Below are positions 22,601-35,865 of a stretch of 64,000 nt of DNA, in pieces. Source of the DNA: Fratercula arctica (taxonomy: Eukaryota > Chordata > Aves > Charadriiformes > Alcidae); contig CANTUZ010000002.1 of the NCBI GenBank assembly GCA_947846985.1, forward strand, positions 154,623,889-154,687,888, given 5' to 3'. The position numbers and the translations under genes were made by a program. Within the stretch, counting starts at the first letter, position 1. Each line of letters starts with the position of its first letter. A model generated the notes under the pieces. That model was not told the origin of the DNA. It ran no database searches and saw only the letters and a program-made list of their open reading frames with translations.

Positions 22601-25600
22601 TTACCACCATTTTTGCCATTGAATGAAGTAACAGCAGCATGCTTCCGATTTTTAAATGTGAGTCAATGTAATGCAGCTGATCTAGGTAAAGCTGTGACAT
22701 GTTCATTCCAATAAACCCAGAATAAATTCCTTAAAAGTCTAATCTACAGAATAGGAACTCCTAATTTAAATCAATGCTAAAAACATTGCATCAAGTATTC
22801 CCCAAACCTAGGAAGATTTCAGGATTTGATTTTGGGGGGGGGGAAATGTAGTTGTGAGGGCAACACTGTCCCCATAAAATGGAGATTGCCTTTGTTAGAG
22901 ACTTCTGACAAGTCACGATGAGCCAAACTTCAAATTACTGCAGCTTCCATTTCTTCTTTAGTCAGATTCTTGTAACCTGGAGTAAGAGGGTGGTGGGGGT
23001 TTTTGTTTGTGTGTTTGTTTGTTTGTTTCCCCTACAAAATGTGTGCCTCTCAATTAAGATCTAATATGAGGTTCACATCTTTAAACATGCTCAATGCTCC
23101 CACTGTGACTGTTACTAAGAAAAAAATTCACTCAAAGTGGGCAAAATAATGACTTCCCTGTCAACTGTAGTGCAATTTGTGTTGCAAATATGACCTTAAG
23201 TATATTTAACTTTCATCCTTTCCACAAGATGATTTCATTAAGCATTTGGGTGTTTCTTTTTTATTGTTTCAAGTGCTAGATGTGGATTTTTTTGTGGTTT
23301 AACCCCCTCCCTCCTCCTCCCCAACCCAAGGGAAAAGCAACTTTGCATATGTTTTTCCTCTTCTTTATATTTATGTCAACATTTTCCTTTAACAACTCTG
23401 AAAACATATGCTCTTTTTGGAGTTACTTCCATCAGTATGGCTGTGTGATGAAATGATTCATGAGCGCTGATAACTAACCAGATTCATGTGTATAGATATT
23501 GCTTCCCGTTGATAACAGTCATTTAGTGATGGAATTATTCAGGGAAGGCAAATGAGATCCAAGGGCAAATTTCAATTTTGAGTAAGTTGACTTATTTATA
23601 AACCAGATGACAATTTCTTACTTTAGCCGGCTAGTTGTTTGGTGCACAAATAGGATTGTTTTCTTTTCCTCAGGAGGATTTGTTTGGTCAGTGGGTGTTG
23701 CTTCCAGTCACGTGACATGAAATTTGACTTTCTAGTTTAAAAGTCTAGGTTCCCTGTACATTTCAAACCAAGGGAAAAGACCAAATTTTTGCCAAGCCAC
23801 ACAAAGAATTCAGTTTCCTCTATGATCTACCAAGTGAAAGGACTTAATTACTCTGCCCTGGGTTTGCAGCACTGGCATAAAAAAATAATAGTGCTGGTAA
23901 TTAATAGTAGTGCTAATTCAAAATATTGTGGGCAACAGGTACCTCCTGTTAAAAAGATGTTCCCAGTTAAAGAGGACTTTTCTGTGAACTGTCAATATTT
24001 GAAAATGGAATTTGCTTTTCATATAATTTGATTCAGTCCTCTGAAGGAGCACATTCCCACTTGAAGAGCATTAACTCTAAGTTTGTTGTCACTAAACTAA
24101 TCTTTCCTTATCTTCTATTTAACAGAAGGAATTCCTCTCCCAGTTGGAACTGCCAGGTTTTTCTTAGAAATCCTCCTTGCAGAGGAGGTTCTGAAAGCCT
24201 AAATTCCACAGAGTGTTTTGTCTTGCTAATGACCTCAGAGCACAATTGGATGCCCAGCTGTGCATCTTTGTACTTTGTCTGGTTTGGGACTGATTTGTCC
24301 ACAGGAGGAAAGTAGACAGCTACAATTGTGTCTGAGGGAATCCCCCCTCAGAGCACGTTGGGGACAGGAGCACTGCTGCTCTAGCAGACCGTGTTTTCTC
24401 TGCAAAAGGCAATAGCTAAAGAAGGGGGTTAACAATGGGATGAAAGGTTTTCTCTGAAGTCATTAAACTGTGAGGAAATGGTGAGAGTCATGAATTGTTA
24501 CATAAAAGGAATTAATGAGCATGAGGTGGGAGGTAAAAGTATTAATGGGTTGCTGACACCTAAGTTATAAAGCAGTCAAGATCCTGGATTGGCAAAGAGT
24601 GTCTGCATTTTCATAGCAGATTTATATTTTGATGATCAGACAGTTGCACTTCAGTGTTTTCAAGTATTTCATATCAGCTTTAGGCAACCATACAGTGGTA
24701 ATTGTTCATACCTGTGTAAATATAAACCAACGTAATCACACTATACAGTGTTCATAGATTTGTCTGTAAAGTCTGTCCCTATTGATTTCCTCAGGAAAGA
24801 AAGGTCACAGGAGCACCCTGAACCAGAAGGGCCCTTGTAGTGGGATTAGGGGTACAAAGCAAAAGCTTCAGTGAGTCTGGTGAGACAGCTACTGAGGGAA
24901 GAGGGGGAGCACAAGTAAATAAGGGTGATACTATCGACTTAAAATGCAAAACTGGAGAATAATGCGTATCAATAACACCCACCACACCCTAGGTCATCCA
25001 AGAAAGTTGTAGTTTATCTTTTTGGAAACCTGAAGATAGAGGGAACAAGCTGATTCCACAGCTGCGGGGAACGCCTGTCCTGCCACAACTCCTTGCTGTG
25101 ATGACAAAATTCAAAACCAGCGAAAACTTCTGAAACACGTTATTTTGAAGGGCAAGTACTGCTCAGTGTAGGAGACTGGACCCTGGCCTGGATGGATTAT
25201 CTGGGGGAGGCAGCAGGGGGAATTCTGAACTAGTAGGGCTGTTTGTTCTCCTCACTTCCAGGGAGAGCACTGGAGTGATGCCTCTCGGGTACTGAGCACG
25301 TACTAGAAGAACTCAGTATTTCCTTTCTTTTCCCTGGCCACCATTTAAAATCTGATCTCCAAACTCAGGGCCTGCTTACAATAATTTTTAAACTTCCTTG
25401 GTACTTTGATAACCAGCAGCAAAATCCCCAGGCTGTGTATAATGTCCCACTAAGCAGATGCAGAAATGCCTACCTTTTGATAGTACCAGTTGGGATACAT
25501 CACAGGCACTGCTGATTTTACTACTACTTGCTAATTTGTTACTGTTAAGTATCAGTGCTGGAATAAACTAATTTTCACTGAAGACTCCACTTAGCTGCAG

Positions 25601-25708
25601 GCTAACAAAGCTGTTGAATACAGAGCATATTTATTATTGTGACTTGAAATAAGATTAGTGAAGCAGGACATTAGGTTTAATTTCTTCCAGGTGGCATAAA
25701 GCCTTGTT

Positions 25709-25735
25709 TTTTGGTTGTTTGGTTTTTTTGTTGTT

Positions 25736-25766
<31 letters not shown>
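25709..25766 (+). repeat. T/G-rich tract with about 29 consecutive T
   Basis: TTTGG/TTGTT units followed by an uninterrupted T run from about 25738 to 25766. No CR1 or SINE body is attached, so it is not obviously a retroposon tail. Confidence 0.9.
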
Positions 25767-28700
25767 CCCTCCTCTCTAATTTAAGAGTTTGTGGTTTAGG
25801 AATTAAAGACCTAATTAAGCTGCATGTCAAAACCAACAAAATACCAACACAAGTGATTCCTTCTGACAAAACAACCTTTTAGATCGGGCTTCAGCCTCAT
25901 CTAAGCATCAAATGGCAGGTCTTCTGAGGAGCAGCTTGTCTTAAAAACGGTGCAACACTGACAACTCTAGCCCTTCAACATAGCACCAGTCTGCTTTTCT
26001 ACACACTATTTGATTACTAGTATGGATAGCCAACAAAAATCATAGTGAGAAACTTGCAACCATTTTCACTGGTGGGTAAGCTGTAACACATTGTGTACAA
26101 GAGGTGCAATCAGGCAGGGATTTTAAAAATACAGTGTGCAATGTCTGGAAAATAGCTGGGGCATCTGCTTGCATAGAGCAGGATGATTAAGAAGTTCTGT
26201 GCAGTATTTTTATCTGTCTTAAGAAACTTGTCAGTGGAAATGGGGAGAAAAAGTCCTTTTTCTACCCTAGGTCTCTGGAGGATTTTTCATGTGGATTATC
26301 TTCCTAAATACCTAGAGCAAATACTGGATAAACCATGAGGTAGACAATCAGAACAGCCATGTGCTAGGTGTAAGGGACAGAGACAGGTGTGATTAGTCTG
26401 AACACTTACCATGAACTATTACAAATGTAATCTTCCCCCCGAATGATACAAAATGTCTCACAAAACAGGGACTATACTGGACGCACGCCAAAAGCATTTA
26501 TGTATAAGTGGAACTGGAAGGAGAAAGAATGAATTGATGATATATGATTGGGCCTGGGAATGTGTTGTGTCAAACTTGTGTGTGCCAGCACAGTCAACAA
26601 GGGAATGTAGGAAGTGTGATCCACGGCACTTTCTCCGGGGACATGTGGCTGGAGATATGGGATAACTGTAGAGCTACATTGTAGAGAGCACTGAGTGTGA
26701 GATCTCATTCCACCACTTCATGCAAGTCAAGCGGAGGATCACAGGTTATGGCAGGCAAGTGGTGCAACAAATTCTCAGCCTCAAGCTTTTGCACGGCAAT
26801 GATTCTTGTTCTTTCATTTGAATTGGGCTTTAGACATTTGTCTTCAGAACATACAAAATATTCCTTTCTCAGTGTGTAAAATCAGTAAAGCTTTTAACTG
26901 ATTATTATCTCGCGCATCTCAACGGGCTGCAGAGATATTAGTATCTAAAAAAACAGATAATGGATTTCATAGGTTTTGAAAATTTTTGTTGCTATTTTCT
27001 ATAAATTGATATAACAGATGATCCAAAAACCATTTTCAATTTCTAGTGAAATGAATCCTTGAAGTTTTATCTTGTCCTAAAGAAGTCTACCAACTCATTT
27101 CAGCAAAGCATTTGTCTCCTCTTAAAAGTAGCTAATTTGTAAGATTTTCTATTTCTTTAATATATATATATTAGAATATCTGTATTCATTATTTTAATAT
27201 TTCTACTTAATTTTTCTAAGGTATCAGTGTATATAGTGAAAGTCTTTTTCTCTCTCCCTTAATGACAGATGTTAAGAGATGGATTGTTCAGTTGCTTCAG
27301 ACCAATTAACATTCATTATTTACCTTCCTAAAGGAGCTTTATGATCTAAAAATAAAGATGTTTTTCTTCATTTACCAGAGCATGGGACCAAATCTTATAT
27401 TTTTTGCTTAGAAACTTCTAGTTTACTTGCTGTGAGGAATAGTAGGGTGGAAAGAAAGTAAAAGATGGAGGAAAATGATAAATTAGAGCAAATATCCTGA
27501 AAAACATTAAATAAAACACTTTTCAAACTAAAGAATATTACTCAGTAAAATACTTGAAGTTCATTTTGATGGAATACAGATTTTTCCTCTATAAAACTTC
27601 ATATACAAAACTGGCAAATTTATTTAAGAATAGCCTCTCAAATAGGACTTGCATAACAGAGACATTGACTGACAATTAGTGGTACTGAACTACAGTTGAA
27701 CGATAACTCCTGTACTGGGTATGCAATATATAGGTAGGGTGAATTGGGACTCACAATTGTTACAAAGTTGGGATTACAAATAGTGATAGAATACATTTTC
27801 TTACAGAAAGAAGGACCACAGAATGGAATAAATCTGGATATGAATCCCAAGTCATAGTGAAACAGTAAATGGCTTGCTATCACGTTCCACAGCAAAGTTA
27901 TTAGGTGCTTGAGGTTGAAGGACGTCACAGAAATAATTATATCTAATCAAATAGCCCTCGTGGTGACTCATGCAGTAGACTATTAAAATATTCTACCAAA
28001 ATAAGGTTTACAGAAACATTCTCTTCACACCTCAAGCAATTGCTAATTCCAGAAGGCAAAATATGGTGGTTTTGATTTGACCCTTAGTAATATACAAAAG
28101 TTGGTTCCAATGTAAATTAACTTACTACTTATTTGGAAAACAGAATATAAATTAATTCAAGATCTTTTAAAGAATGGTGATACTAAAATTAGGCAGAAGA
28201 TATTAATCTGTTTTATTGCATCTAAATTAGGATCAACTGCATCATCTGAGATACAGAATGGTGTAAGAATTCACCTTCATTTGAGTCCCTAGGTGCAATA
28301 AAAAAGTTCTTCCTATGCAGTAAGATACCCAGCATTCAGCCTTGCAACATGCTGAGCTTTCTTAACACGGCTTCCTGAGCAGGATTTGTACTCTCCTTAC
28401 ATCCTTCAAGTACTAAGTGGGAGTAGGGAGAGTTGTGCTTTTATTCATAAAATAATTACTTTATCTCAATATTATATCTTTGTTCTTTTTTTACATTTCA
28501 TTCCAATGATTCAATTCTCCTCACAGGTTAAACTATGACTGTATTTTTCTCTTGCTGCCTTTTTTTTAATCCCTTGAATATTTCCCTTCTTATTCATCAA
28601 GTAGTGATGACTGTTTAAAACTGGTGCTTTTTGTTGTTGTTATCATTTTCACGGTCTGCAACACTGACCTCCTCTGAGTTGATTTTTTTTATCAGTCAGT

Positions 28701-29794
28701 AGGAGAAAATTCGAAAAGCCTAGTTCCCAAGGAAAAAGAAAACCATCTGGGGTTGAACACCTACTCTTTACTTCAGAAATATGCCTCTCTATTTTTGATT
28801 ACAGGATGTTCAGAACTGGTACATAACACAGTCAAGTCAAGGTACGACATTGCTATAACAACTAATTTGTTCAGTGCTAGATTTTAAATCACGCTTCAGT
28901 TTCATTCTACTCTGTCTGCCTCACCTCTTGCCTTAATTTGTATTACTATTTTTATTTCCTTTTTTACCAGAAAACTGATAACTTGGTTTCAGTAGGACTC
29001 GTTGGTGTCTTCATTGTAAAGGTGAATTCAGGAAGCTGCTTCTTCCATTTTCTCTCCCCTCCCTCCAAACTTTTTCTTAGAGCTTCTTCAGTTTCCCTTA
29101 CTCCCAAGGACCAAGAACTGGGAAATGCTGGATGGAATGTTGACCTGAGCACCTCTATGCATGCATGCATTTGTTGTTACAACATTAGTTCCATGATAAA
29201 GAAATGTTTTGGCTGACGTAATTAATTTCTTAGATAAAGCGAAGCAGGAGTTTTCTACTCTCTTGTGATATCAGCAAAATAATTTTCTAAGAAATGCAAG
29301 TATCTTAAAAGAAACACTCTCGGAGTCCTTTTCTTTGTTGGAAACTCGATTTGGTGCCAGCTTTGCTGTTTCCTGACACCCCTTACACCAATGACTTCTT
29401 GCAGATCTTCAGTTGGCATCTTTGAAATTCAGGAACTCTTTTGCACACTTCTGTGGAATAAGGCTTACATGTGGGCAATGTCATTTAAAGTCTGCTTATT
29501 TCATTGCTTTGGCCATTGTTCAAACATTCCTGTTCAAGTGCACTAGAAGTGCTTTATCAAATTTCTTCTGTTTAAAGACTAATAGAACTTAAGCAGATAT
29601 GATCCCTCAGTGCCTGATGCTGATAGGAAATTTACTTTCTCTTAAAATAACTTTGATTCTTACCAAGGAGACAACTGTAGCCATTCTTGAGACAAGAGAT
29701 TAGGAACTGTGTTGATTAAGAATATAGAATATTTTCCTCATAGGTCCTTTGAGTTTTGTCTTGGTGGCTCCATAAATATATGTCTATGAGTATT

Positions 29795-29880
29795 TATATG
29801 TGTATGCACATATATATATGTACATATATATATTTGTGGAACTGCTATATGTGTATATATATTCTACATATAGTTTATAT
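29795..29880. repeat. Imperfect (TA)n/(TACATA)n microsatellite
   Basis: Alternating TATATA, TACATA and TGTATA units interrupted by about 20 bp of ordinary sequence at about 29833-29852. Confidence 0.85.
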
Positions 29881-30714
29881 TTAGGCAAAATAACTATTTA
29901 TTCTTTAGTGCTTGCCACAATGCTACAACTGAAGTCAATACTGTGCACACGAAGTCCAAAACTTCCAACAAGTGTAGTTAAAATGAGATAAAATCAGAAT
30001 ACAGTGGCATTGGATTTGGCCACTTAGTCTTTCTTGTGAAAATTCTGCACACCTGGATGCTAGCCAAAAAAATAGGAAAGGGAGAAAACACCCATTCATG
30101 GCATTATCTCTTGTCTTTATCCCAGAACCCTGGGGATGAGAAAGGTCTGAAAGGATGGATGTTTTCTGCTGCCTCATTTTTTGTAAATCAGCACGAAAGT
30201 CACGCTGTTTCCTCTGCAAAGTCAGCCAACTCAAGGCAGTGTGGAAAGAAAGTAGTAAGCAGGGAAGCCTGGGGCAGAAATTTCTGTAGTCAAGCTATCA
30301 TAGAGGTCTAAACAAGCAGTGGGAAGGAGGACAGTGGAGGGATGACAGAGGGATGAAATGTCAGAAGTGCTGCCTCTGCCTGAGCCCTTTGGCTACCGCC
30401 ATTGACAGAACCACCAACAGGTTGATGAATATGTGATGGGAAAAATCCTTTCTCCTCCTTCACAGGGAGAACCACACTTTTTTAAAAAAGTTAGGTGATG
30501 GGTGGGAGACTCCATAAATGGCGCATTTTCCCTCTTCTTTGCAGGATCTGTGTGGAAGTTACACAGGAGTAATTTGGTTTTCTCTCATGTTTTGGCAGTG
30601 TTTGTATAAAAAATGCATCAGAAACAAGCACTGGCTACTGTTTATTTACTGACCTACATAATCTTGTTTCAAGAAACAGCTTTTTTGCACAATCCATTTC
30701 ATAAAATACATGTT

Positions 30715-30847
30715 GTGGTTTGGTTTGAGGTTTTGGGGTTTTTGTTTGTTTGTTTGTTATGTTTTTGTTTTTGTTTGTTTGGGTTTGGTTTTTTGGTTTT
30801 TTGTTTGTTTGTTTGTTTTTTGTTTTTTGTTTTTTTTTTTTTTTTTT
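30715..30847 (+). repeat. T/G-rich (GTTT)n low-complexity tract
   Basis: About 130 bp of GTTT, GGTTTT and T-run units, ending in a run of about 19 T. The long hydrophobic or Lys/Asn/Thr-rich frames across it are artefacts of the repeat. Confidence 0.95.
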
Positions 30848-31315
30848 AATATGCCTCTGTCCATATCCTGACATTAAAGCTCTACCATTAGGACTTTGTA
30901 CAGAACAAACAGCCATCTTTACCTCTCCCCACAATAATTTATGCAATCGGAGCTTTTAGTATAACCGCCTCTAAGCAATTCAAAGTCATAGGACAAGCCC
31001 CCAAAGCCTTGAATGTACTCAGTCTTGTGAGAGCTTTAACAACTGGAAAACTCTTTTATTTACTCTCTGGCTTTTGAATCTTTTGCATTCATTTTCTTAA
31101 GCCTTTCCCCATCGAAGCCTGTTCTTCCAGGAGAAATGATCACTTTTACACTACCTTTCTCTTTACTGTCTTTTCATATCTTGCTTTCCGTCATTAGTTC
31201 TTTTGGAGTAGAAGAAAAAGCACTGTTTCTTGTGTATTGCAGAAGCCCTGGGCACAGTCAGACTCCACATAAGAAAGGAACAAGGCTGCAATATGGGATA
31301 TTCAATTTGGCGCTG

Positions 31316-31700
31316 CATAGAATCATAAAATCATAGAATCATTTAGGTTGGAAAGGACCTTTTTGATCATCGAGACCAACTGTTAACCTAACACTGCCAA
31401 GTCCACCACTAAACCATGTCCCTAAGTGCCACATCTATACCTCTTTTAAATACCTCCAGGGGTGGTGACTCAACCACTTCCCTGGGCAGCCTGTTCCAAT
31501 GCTTGACAACCCTCTCAGTGAAGAAATTTTTCCTAATACCCAATCTAAACCTCCCCTGGGGCAACTTGGGGCTATTTCCTCTTGTCCAATCATTCGTTAC
31601 TTGGTAGAAGAGATTGACTCCCACCTTGCTACACCCTCCTTTCACGTAGTTGTAGAGAGCGATAAGGTCTCCCCTCAGCCTCCTTTTCTCCAGACTAAAT
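31316..31700 (-). mobile_element. CR1 LINE, 5'-truncated 3' end
   Basis: The tail (AATCATAAAATCATAGAATC) is on the left, then a 3' UTR with GGTTGGAAAGGACCTTTTTG and TGCCAAGTCCACCACTAAAC. The ORF2 C-terminus follows on the minus strand, open from about 31700 down to the natural stop near 31409: [20 protein letters not shown], a short variable region, [20 protein letters not shown]. The element is truncated at about 31700. It is the same subfamily as 10072-10341 and 57403-57865. The open frame can be read upstream to 31744 only by including non-CR1 flank. Confidence 0.93.
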
Positions 31701-32247
31701 CTATGTACAATTCTACATGGACTCCTGGAATTTCCCAGAGGCATGAGAGCGGAATCAATTTTTCTTCACAAAGTAACCCAGTGTGAGAAGTGAAAAGCCA
31801 CTTGTGAAACAAGGCATGTCTTATAAAAGTATATTCTGGGGTGGGATTTTTTTGGTAAAAACAAGCATTAAGCTAGGCCCCAGCAGGATTGTATTGAGTC
31901 TTCTGTCCTCTTTTGTTTTTAAACTGAGATGAGTTAAATGTATTTTGTTTAAGATAACAGAAATGCCTACTGTTATTGTACCCACATTGTTACCTTATCT
32001 GACAGGAAAATGAATACTAAAATCCCATCCTTTACATGGGATGTGTCAACCTGTTGGTAATTGTTACTAGATCAATGAGCTATGTAATACTGTCAATTAT
32101 TAAATACCTCTCCCAATGGAGTATACCAGTGGAGAAGATGCTGCTTGCGTTCAGTCACACTGGTTGCAGTGGAGCTCTTGCATGTGTCTTCTTCGCTGAA
32201 GGCTCGCTCCATGTCCTTGCACCAAAAAACCCCTAGGCTAACTTCAC

Positions 32248-32352
32248 AGAAGTTGGTCTTAAGGTTGCTGGTCTTCATCCCCAGTGCAGAAAATCTCCCC
32301 TAAGAACAAGCAGAAATTTCAAATTGCAACCCAGCTCATGTATTCTCAAACA
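32248..32352 (+). repeat. Direct repeat, copy A
   Basis: Copy A shares with 32701-32806 the landmarks TGGTNTTA, then CAGTGCAGAAA, a CTCC block, AAGCAGAAATTTCAAA and TATTCTCA in the same order and spacing. I estimate about 70% identity by eye. It belongs to no transposon family I recognise. Confidence 0.55.
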
Positions 32353-32700
32353 CTAAAAGTGGGACTTTGATGTTCAGCTTTTTAAAAGCTCTCAGAAGTA
32401 TTTTTTCTTCATTATCACCTCAGTTGGGTGAACTTTATATTTGACTTTCAGAAAAATGTTCAAGCAGATGAAGAGTCTACCTTCCCTACTGCTGTTATTT
32501 TAAACAGATTATTTTCTGCCACTATTTTTATTTACAATACTTCGTTGGTTAGGTATTCCTAGTATATAAGATTCAAGAGGGAGTGAAGCAAATTTCAAGC
32601 TCCTTTCTGCAATTCTACCACACTTTCTTGCCCTTGCTGGATATATGTACACCTATGTTCCAGCACAGTGGCAGGAAATAGTATGTTTTGTGCAAGTGCC

Positions 32701-32806
32701 TGGTGTTATTCATTTTGGTTCGCCTCACAGTGCAGAAAGCCTCCTCCAGGAAGAAGCAGAAATTTCAAACAGCGATGAGGACCCACATATTCTCAGCCAC
32801 AATCTG
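32701..32806 (+). repeat. Direct repeat, copy B
   Basis: Second copy of the block at 32248-32352, offset about 453 bp, with the identical core AAGCAGAAATTTCAAA. The intervening sequence is AT-rich with no open retroviral frame, primer-binding site or TG...CA termini visible, so an LTR pair is not supported. Confidence 0.55.
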
Positions 32807-33572
32807 ATCAGCTGGAGGTGAGAACAGCCAGTTTCTTGCTGAGAAACAAAATCTTTCAGATTATCTCATACATGATTTCATTTGGGGAAATGAAGGGAGA
32901 GGGGAGAGTTGAGATGATAGGAGAGTATCTTAGTTTTACAACTTTTGTGAAACTTTATCTTGAATACCCTGCCATTAGTCTTAAACCAGAAACAATTTCT
33001 AAAGAAGCAGTAATCCTGGAGGAAGTTGCAAACCGATCTTCTGATTTAGGCTATACTAGAACTACAGGTCTCAAACAGCAAACAGGTTTTCAAGAGACAA
33101 GAAAGCAGACAACTGCACACTGTGTGAGACATGATAGTTTAAGGGATTAAATAAGCTAAAAGTGTTGAGAACTTAATGAAAGAAGAAGAAATTCTCCTTT
33201 CTCTTAACTGTTTTCAGTTTCTGTCTCCAGACTCCACAGAGTCATCCACCCATTCACTCACTATTTTCCTGTTTTTCCTCCATGGACAGTTTATTAACAT
33301 GTTTCATATGCAAGGAAGTGTGGTTTATCACACCTGGCCATAAAAAAAAGGACTGCCGCAATGGAGGGCTCCAGCTGTGTGAAAGGAAGGGCCTAGAGGG
33401 ATCATGAACTCATGACAGCTAACCAAGTAGGAAAAAAGGCTGGGTTTTAATACTCAGGAATTCTTTCTTGTACAAAACCTCCTCATATATTTCAGTGCTT
33501 CATGAATAAGTAGTCAAGACCTTCATCTAAAAACACCACTACATGTTGAATCAGGAACAGTTTGCAAAAAGG

Positions 33573-33850
33573 CAATGATAGCTTAGTGAATGGAGTGGAG
33601 GCCTGCCTCTTAGGTGACAGGGCTTGCCATTGGCGAAATACCTACTAATTTCTGTGTTTAGCATGGAGTGTGGTGTCTATGTCAGCCTGTCACTAAGCAC
33701 AAGCAGTACTGTAGATACACTGTAAAGTTAGGAAGCTACTCCACCTTCTTGTGCCTCACCTATAGACCAAGATAAAGACATTTTACTTCTTTCTCAAATG
33801 CTGGGAAATCTAATGAGTTATAAAAAAAAAATAATGTAAAGGATCAGCAG
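33573..33850 (+). repeat. MIR-like tRNA-SINE with recognisable tRNA head
   Basis: The left part (33580-33640: TAGCTTAGTGAATGGAGTG, GGCCTGCCTCTTAGGTGACA) follows the tRNA-derived head of amniote MIR elements, with an A-box-like segment and a degenerate B-box. The right part (about 33735-33815) follows the MIR 3' region: CTTCTTGTGCCTCACCTATA for 'cctctgtgcctcagtttccccatctgta', then ATTTTACTTCTTTCTCAAAT and an AATCTAATGAGTTA ending. Both halves are in the expected order and spacing, which makes chance unlikely. It is diverged and inactive. Confidence 0.6.
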
Positions 33851-34621
33851 AGCTACTAATATTTTTTCATACTTAACTCATTTACTTCTGAGATCTTTCA
33901 GTGAGGACAGTGATAGGGGAAAGATTGTAGAAAGCTCTGCAAGTGGTTTAGTATGCTTACTTTGATAAGGGATCATAGGTTTGTCTGGTGGGCTTCATGG
34001 AGATATAGTTTAAAATAACAACAAAGTGCATTGGCAATGAGAGTACATTGATGTCTTTTGGACTCGGGTGCTGTTTCCTTAATTGAATACTCTTGCTTCA
34101 TTTTTAATGGATACATTTGATAAATTTAAAATTATGAAGTCCTAGGTCTATCCTAATATTCAAGTGCCCCTTCAAGCCAAAATGGCAATAAAAATAGCAG
34201 AGATGTTTATGTGAAAAATTTGTATTTATGGTTGAGGCTTTTTGCAAGGAATTTGGAAACAAAATGACAATTTTTCATGTGAATCAAGACTTTTATTTCT
34301 CCTTTACATTTTTAGTTTGCTTCGTTAAATGTTTTACTATTGCCCTTTGACTTATGTTTTTTGCTCTTGTAATGGTTCAAATAAGGAAGAAGTTATGAAA
34401 ATAGAAAAAAATACTTGGGTGAAATAAAAACAAAGAAACAGTGAAAAGAGAAACAAACATTCTCTCCCTCCCAGCTCTGATGCTATTTAAAATTAACATG
34501 TTATTTGACAGAATTGTTTGGCTACTGCCATACAATGACCAGCATTTTGAATTTGCTTTCCTTCATTGGAATTTTTGATTATTTTCTTTTATTTTTATTG
34601 TGAGAGAGCCAACATACATAT
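33851..34621. other. Single-copy AT-rich spacer
   Basis: I see no gene or repeat here beyond short A/T-rich runs. Confidence 0.5.
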
Positions 34622-35865
34622 CTCATAGAATCACAGAATCATAGAATGGTTTGGGTTGGAAGGGAGCTTTAAAGATCATCTAGTCCAATCCCCCCTGCCA
34701 TCGGCAGGGAATCTTTCACTAGATCAGGTTACTCGAAGTCCTGTCCAACCTGACCTTGAACACTACCAATGATGATGTATCCACAATTTTTCTGGGCAAC
34801 CTGGTCCAGTGTCTAACCACCCTAATCAGAAGAAAATGCCTTCATTATATGCAATCTAAATCTACTCTTTCGCTTTAGAACCATTGCCCCTTCTCCTGTC
34901 ACTACAGGTAAAAAGTCTCTCTCCATCTTTCTTATAAACCCCCTTCAAGTGCTGAAAGACTGCATTAAGATCTCCCTTCTCCAGCCTTCTCTTCTCCAGG
35001 CTGGACAACTTCAAGTCTCTCAGCCTTTCTTCATAGGAGAGGTGCTCCACCCTTCTGACCATTTTCATGGCCTTCTTTTGGACCTGCTCCAACAGGTCCT
35101 TGTCTTTCTCATACTGGGGAGCCCAGAGATGGATACAGTACTCCAGATGGGGTCTCACAAAAACAGAGTAGCAGGGAAGAACCACCTCCCTTGACTTCTT
35201 TGCAACACTTCTTTTTATGCAGTCCAGGATACAATTGGCTTTCTGGGCTGCAAGTGGACATTGCTGGCTCATATCCAATTTTTCATCCACCAGTATCCCC
35301 AAGTCCTTCTCTGCAGGCCTGTTCTCAATCCATTCATTCCCCAGTTTTTACTGACATTGGAGATTGCCCTGACCCAGGTGCAGGACCTTGCACTTGGCCT
35401 TGTTGAACTTCATAAGGTTCACACAGGCCATTCCTCAAGCCCCTGGATGGCATCCTTCCCTTAAGCGAATCAATTGCACCATGTAGCTTGATGTTATCCA
35501 CAAACTTGCTGAGGGTGCACTTGATCCCACTATCTATGTCGTTAATGTAGATATTAAACAGTATTTGTCCCAGTACAGACCCTTGAGGGACACCACTTGT
35601 TACTGGCTTCCACTTGGACATGGAACCACTGACTGGAACTCTCTGAACACGGCCATCCAATCAATTCCTTATCCTCTAATAGTTCATCAATCAAATGTTT
35701 ATCTTTCCAATCCAGAAGCAAGATTGTTGTGGGGTGACAATATCAAAGACCTAAAAGAAGTCCAAATAGATTACACCAGGAGCTCTTCCAGTCATTCCAC
35801 CATAGAAGCTTATTGTTCCAATAGGACTTACATTTTTACAGTGGTGTTCATGATCAATGATTTTT
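34622..35865 (-). mobile_element. CR1 LINE, 1.24 kb, RT palm to 3' tail
   Basis: The tail (AGAATCACAGAATCATAGAA) lies on the left, then a 3' UTR with GGGTTGGAAGGGAGCTTTAA. ORF2 is read on the minus strand from the RT region before motif A (diverged, about 35865-35700) through motif [16 protein letters not shown] and the motif C region near 35510. There the FADD motif is changed to FVDN, so the second catalytic aspartate is lost. It continues through the thumb and C-terminus without a large internal deletion: [69 protein letters not shown]. Frames are broken near 34862 and 35302-35334. It is the same 3' UTR type as 60537-61880. Confidence 0.94.

Larger units (their letters stand above)
21763..31315. 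other. Long single-copy AT-rich stretch
   Basis: About 9.5 kb without a recognisable gene or CR1. It contains a G10 run at 22834-22843, a (GTTT)n tract at about 22997-23027, and the A/T- and T/G-rich simple repeats listed separately. The open frames in this range are all under 100 codons with no recognisable similarity. Confidence 0.45.
31701..33572. other. Single-copy DNA with a diverged direct repeat
   Basis: No gene recognised. It contains a pair of about 105-bp direct repeats listed separately. A 110-codon plus-strand frame (32818-33150) begins right after the second repeat copy and has no similarity I recognise. Confidence 0.45.

Noticed and set aside
32248..32806. Interpretation of the direct repeats as a solo or paired LTR
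   Set aside because: No TG...CA ends, no primer-binding site or polypurine tract, too short and too diverged. Nothing retroviral lies between the copies.
33580..33640. A functional tRNA gene
   Set aside because: The head is tRNA-like but the B-box is degenerate, and it continues into MIR core and 3' sequence, so it is a SINE head.
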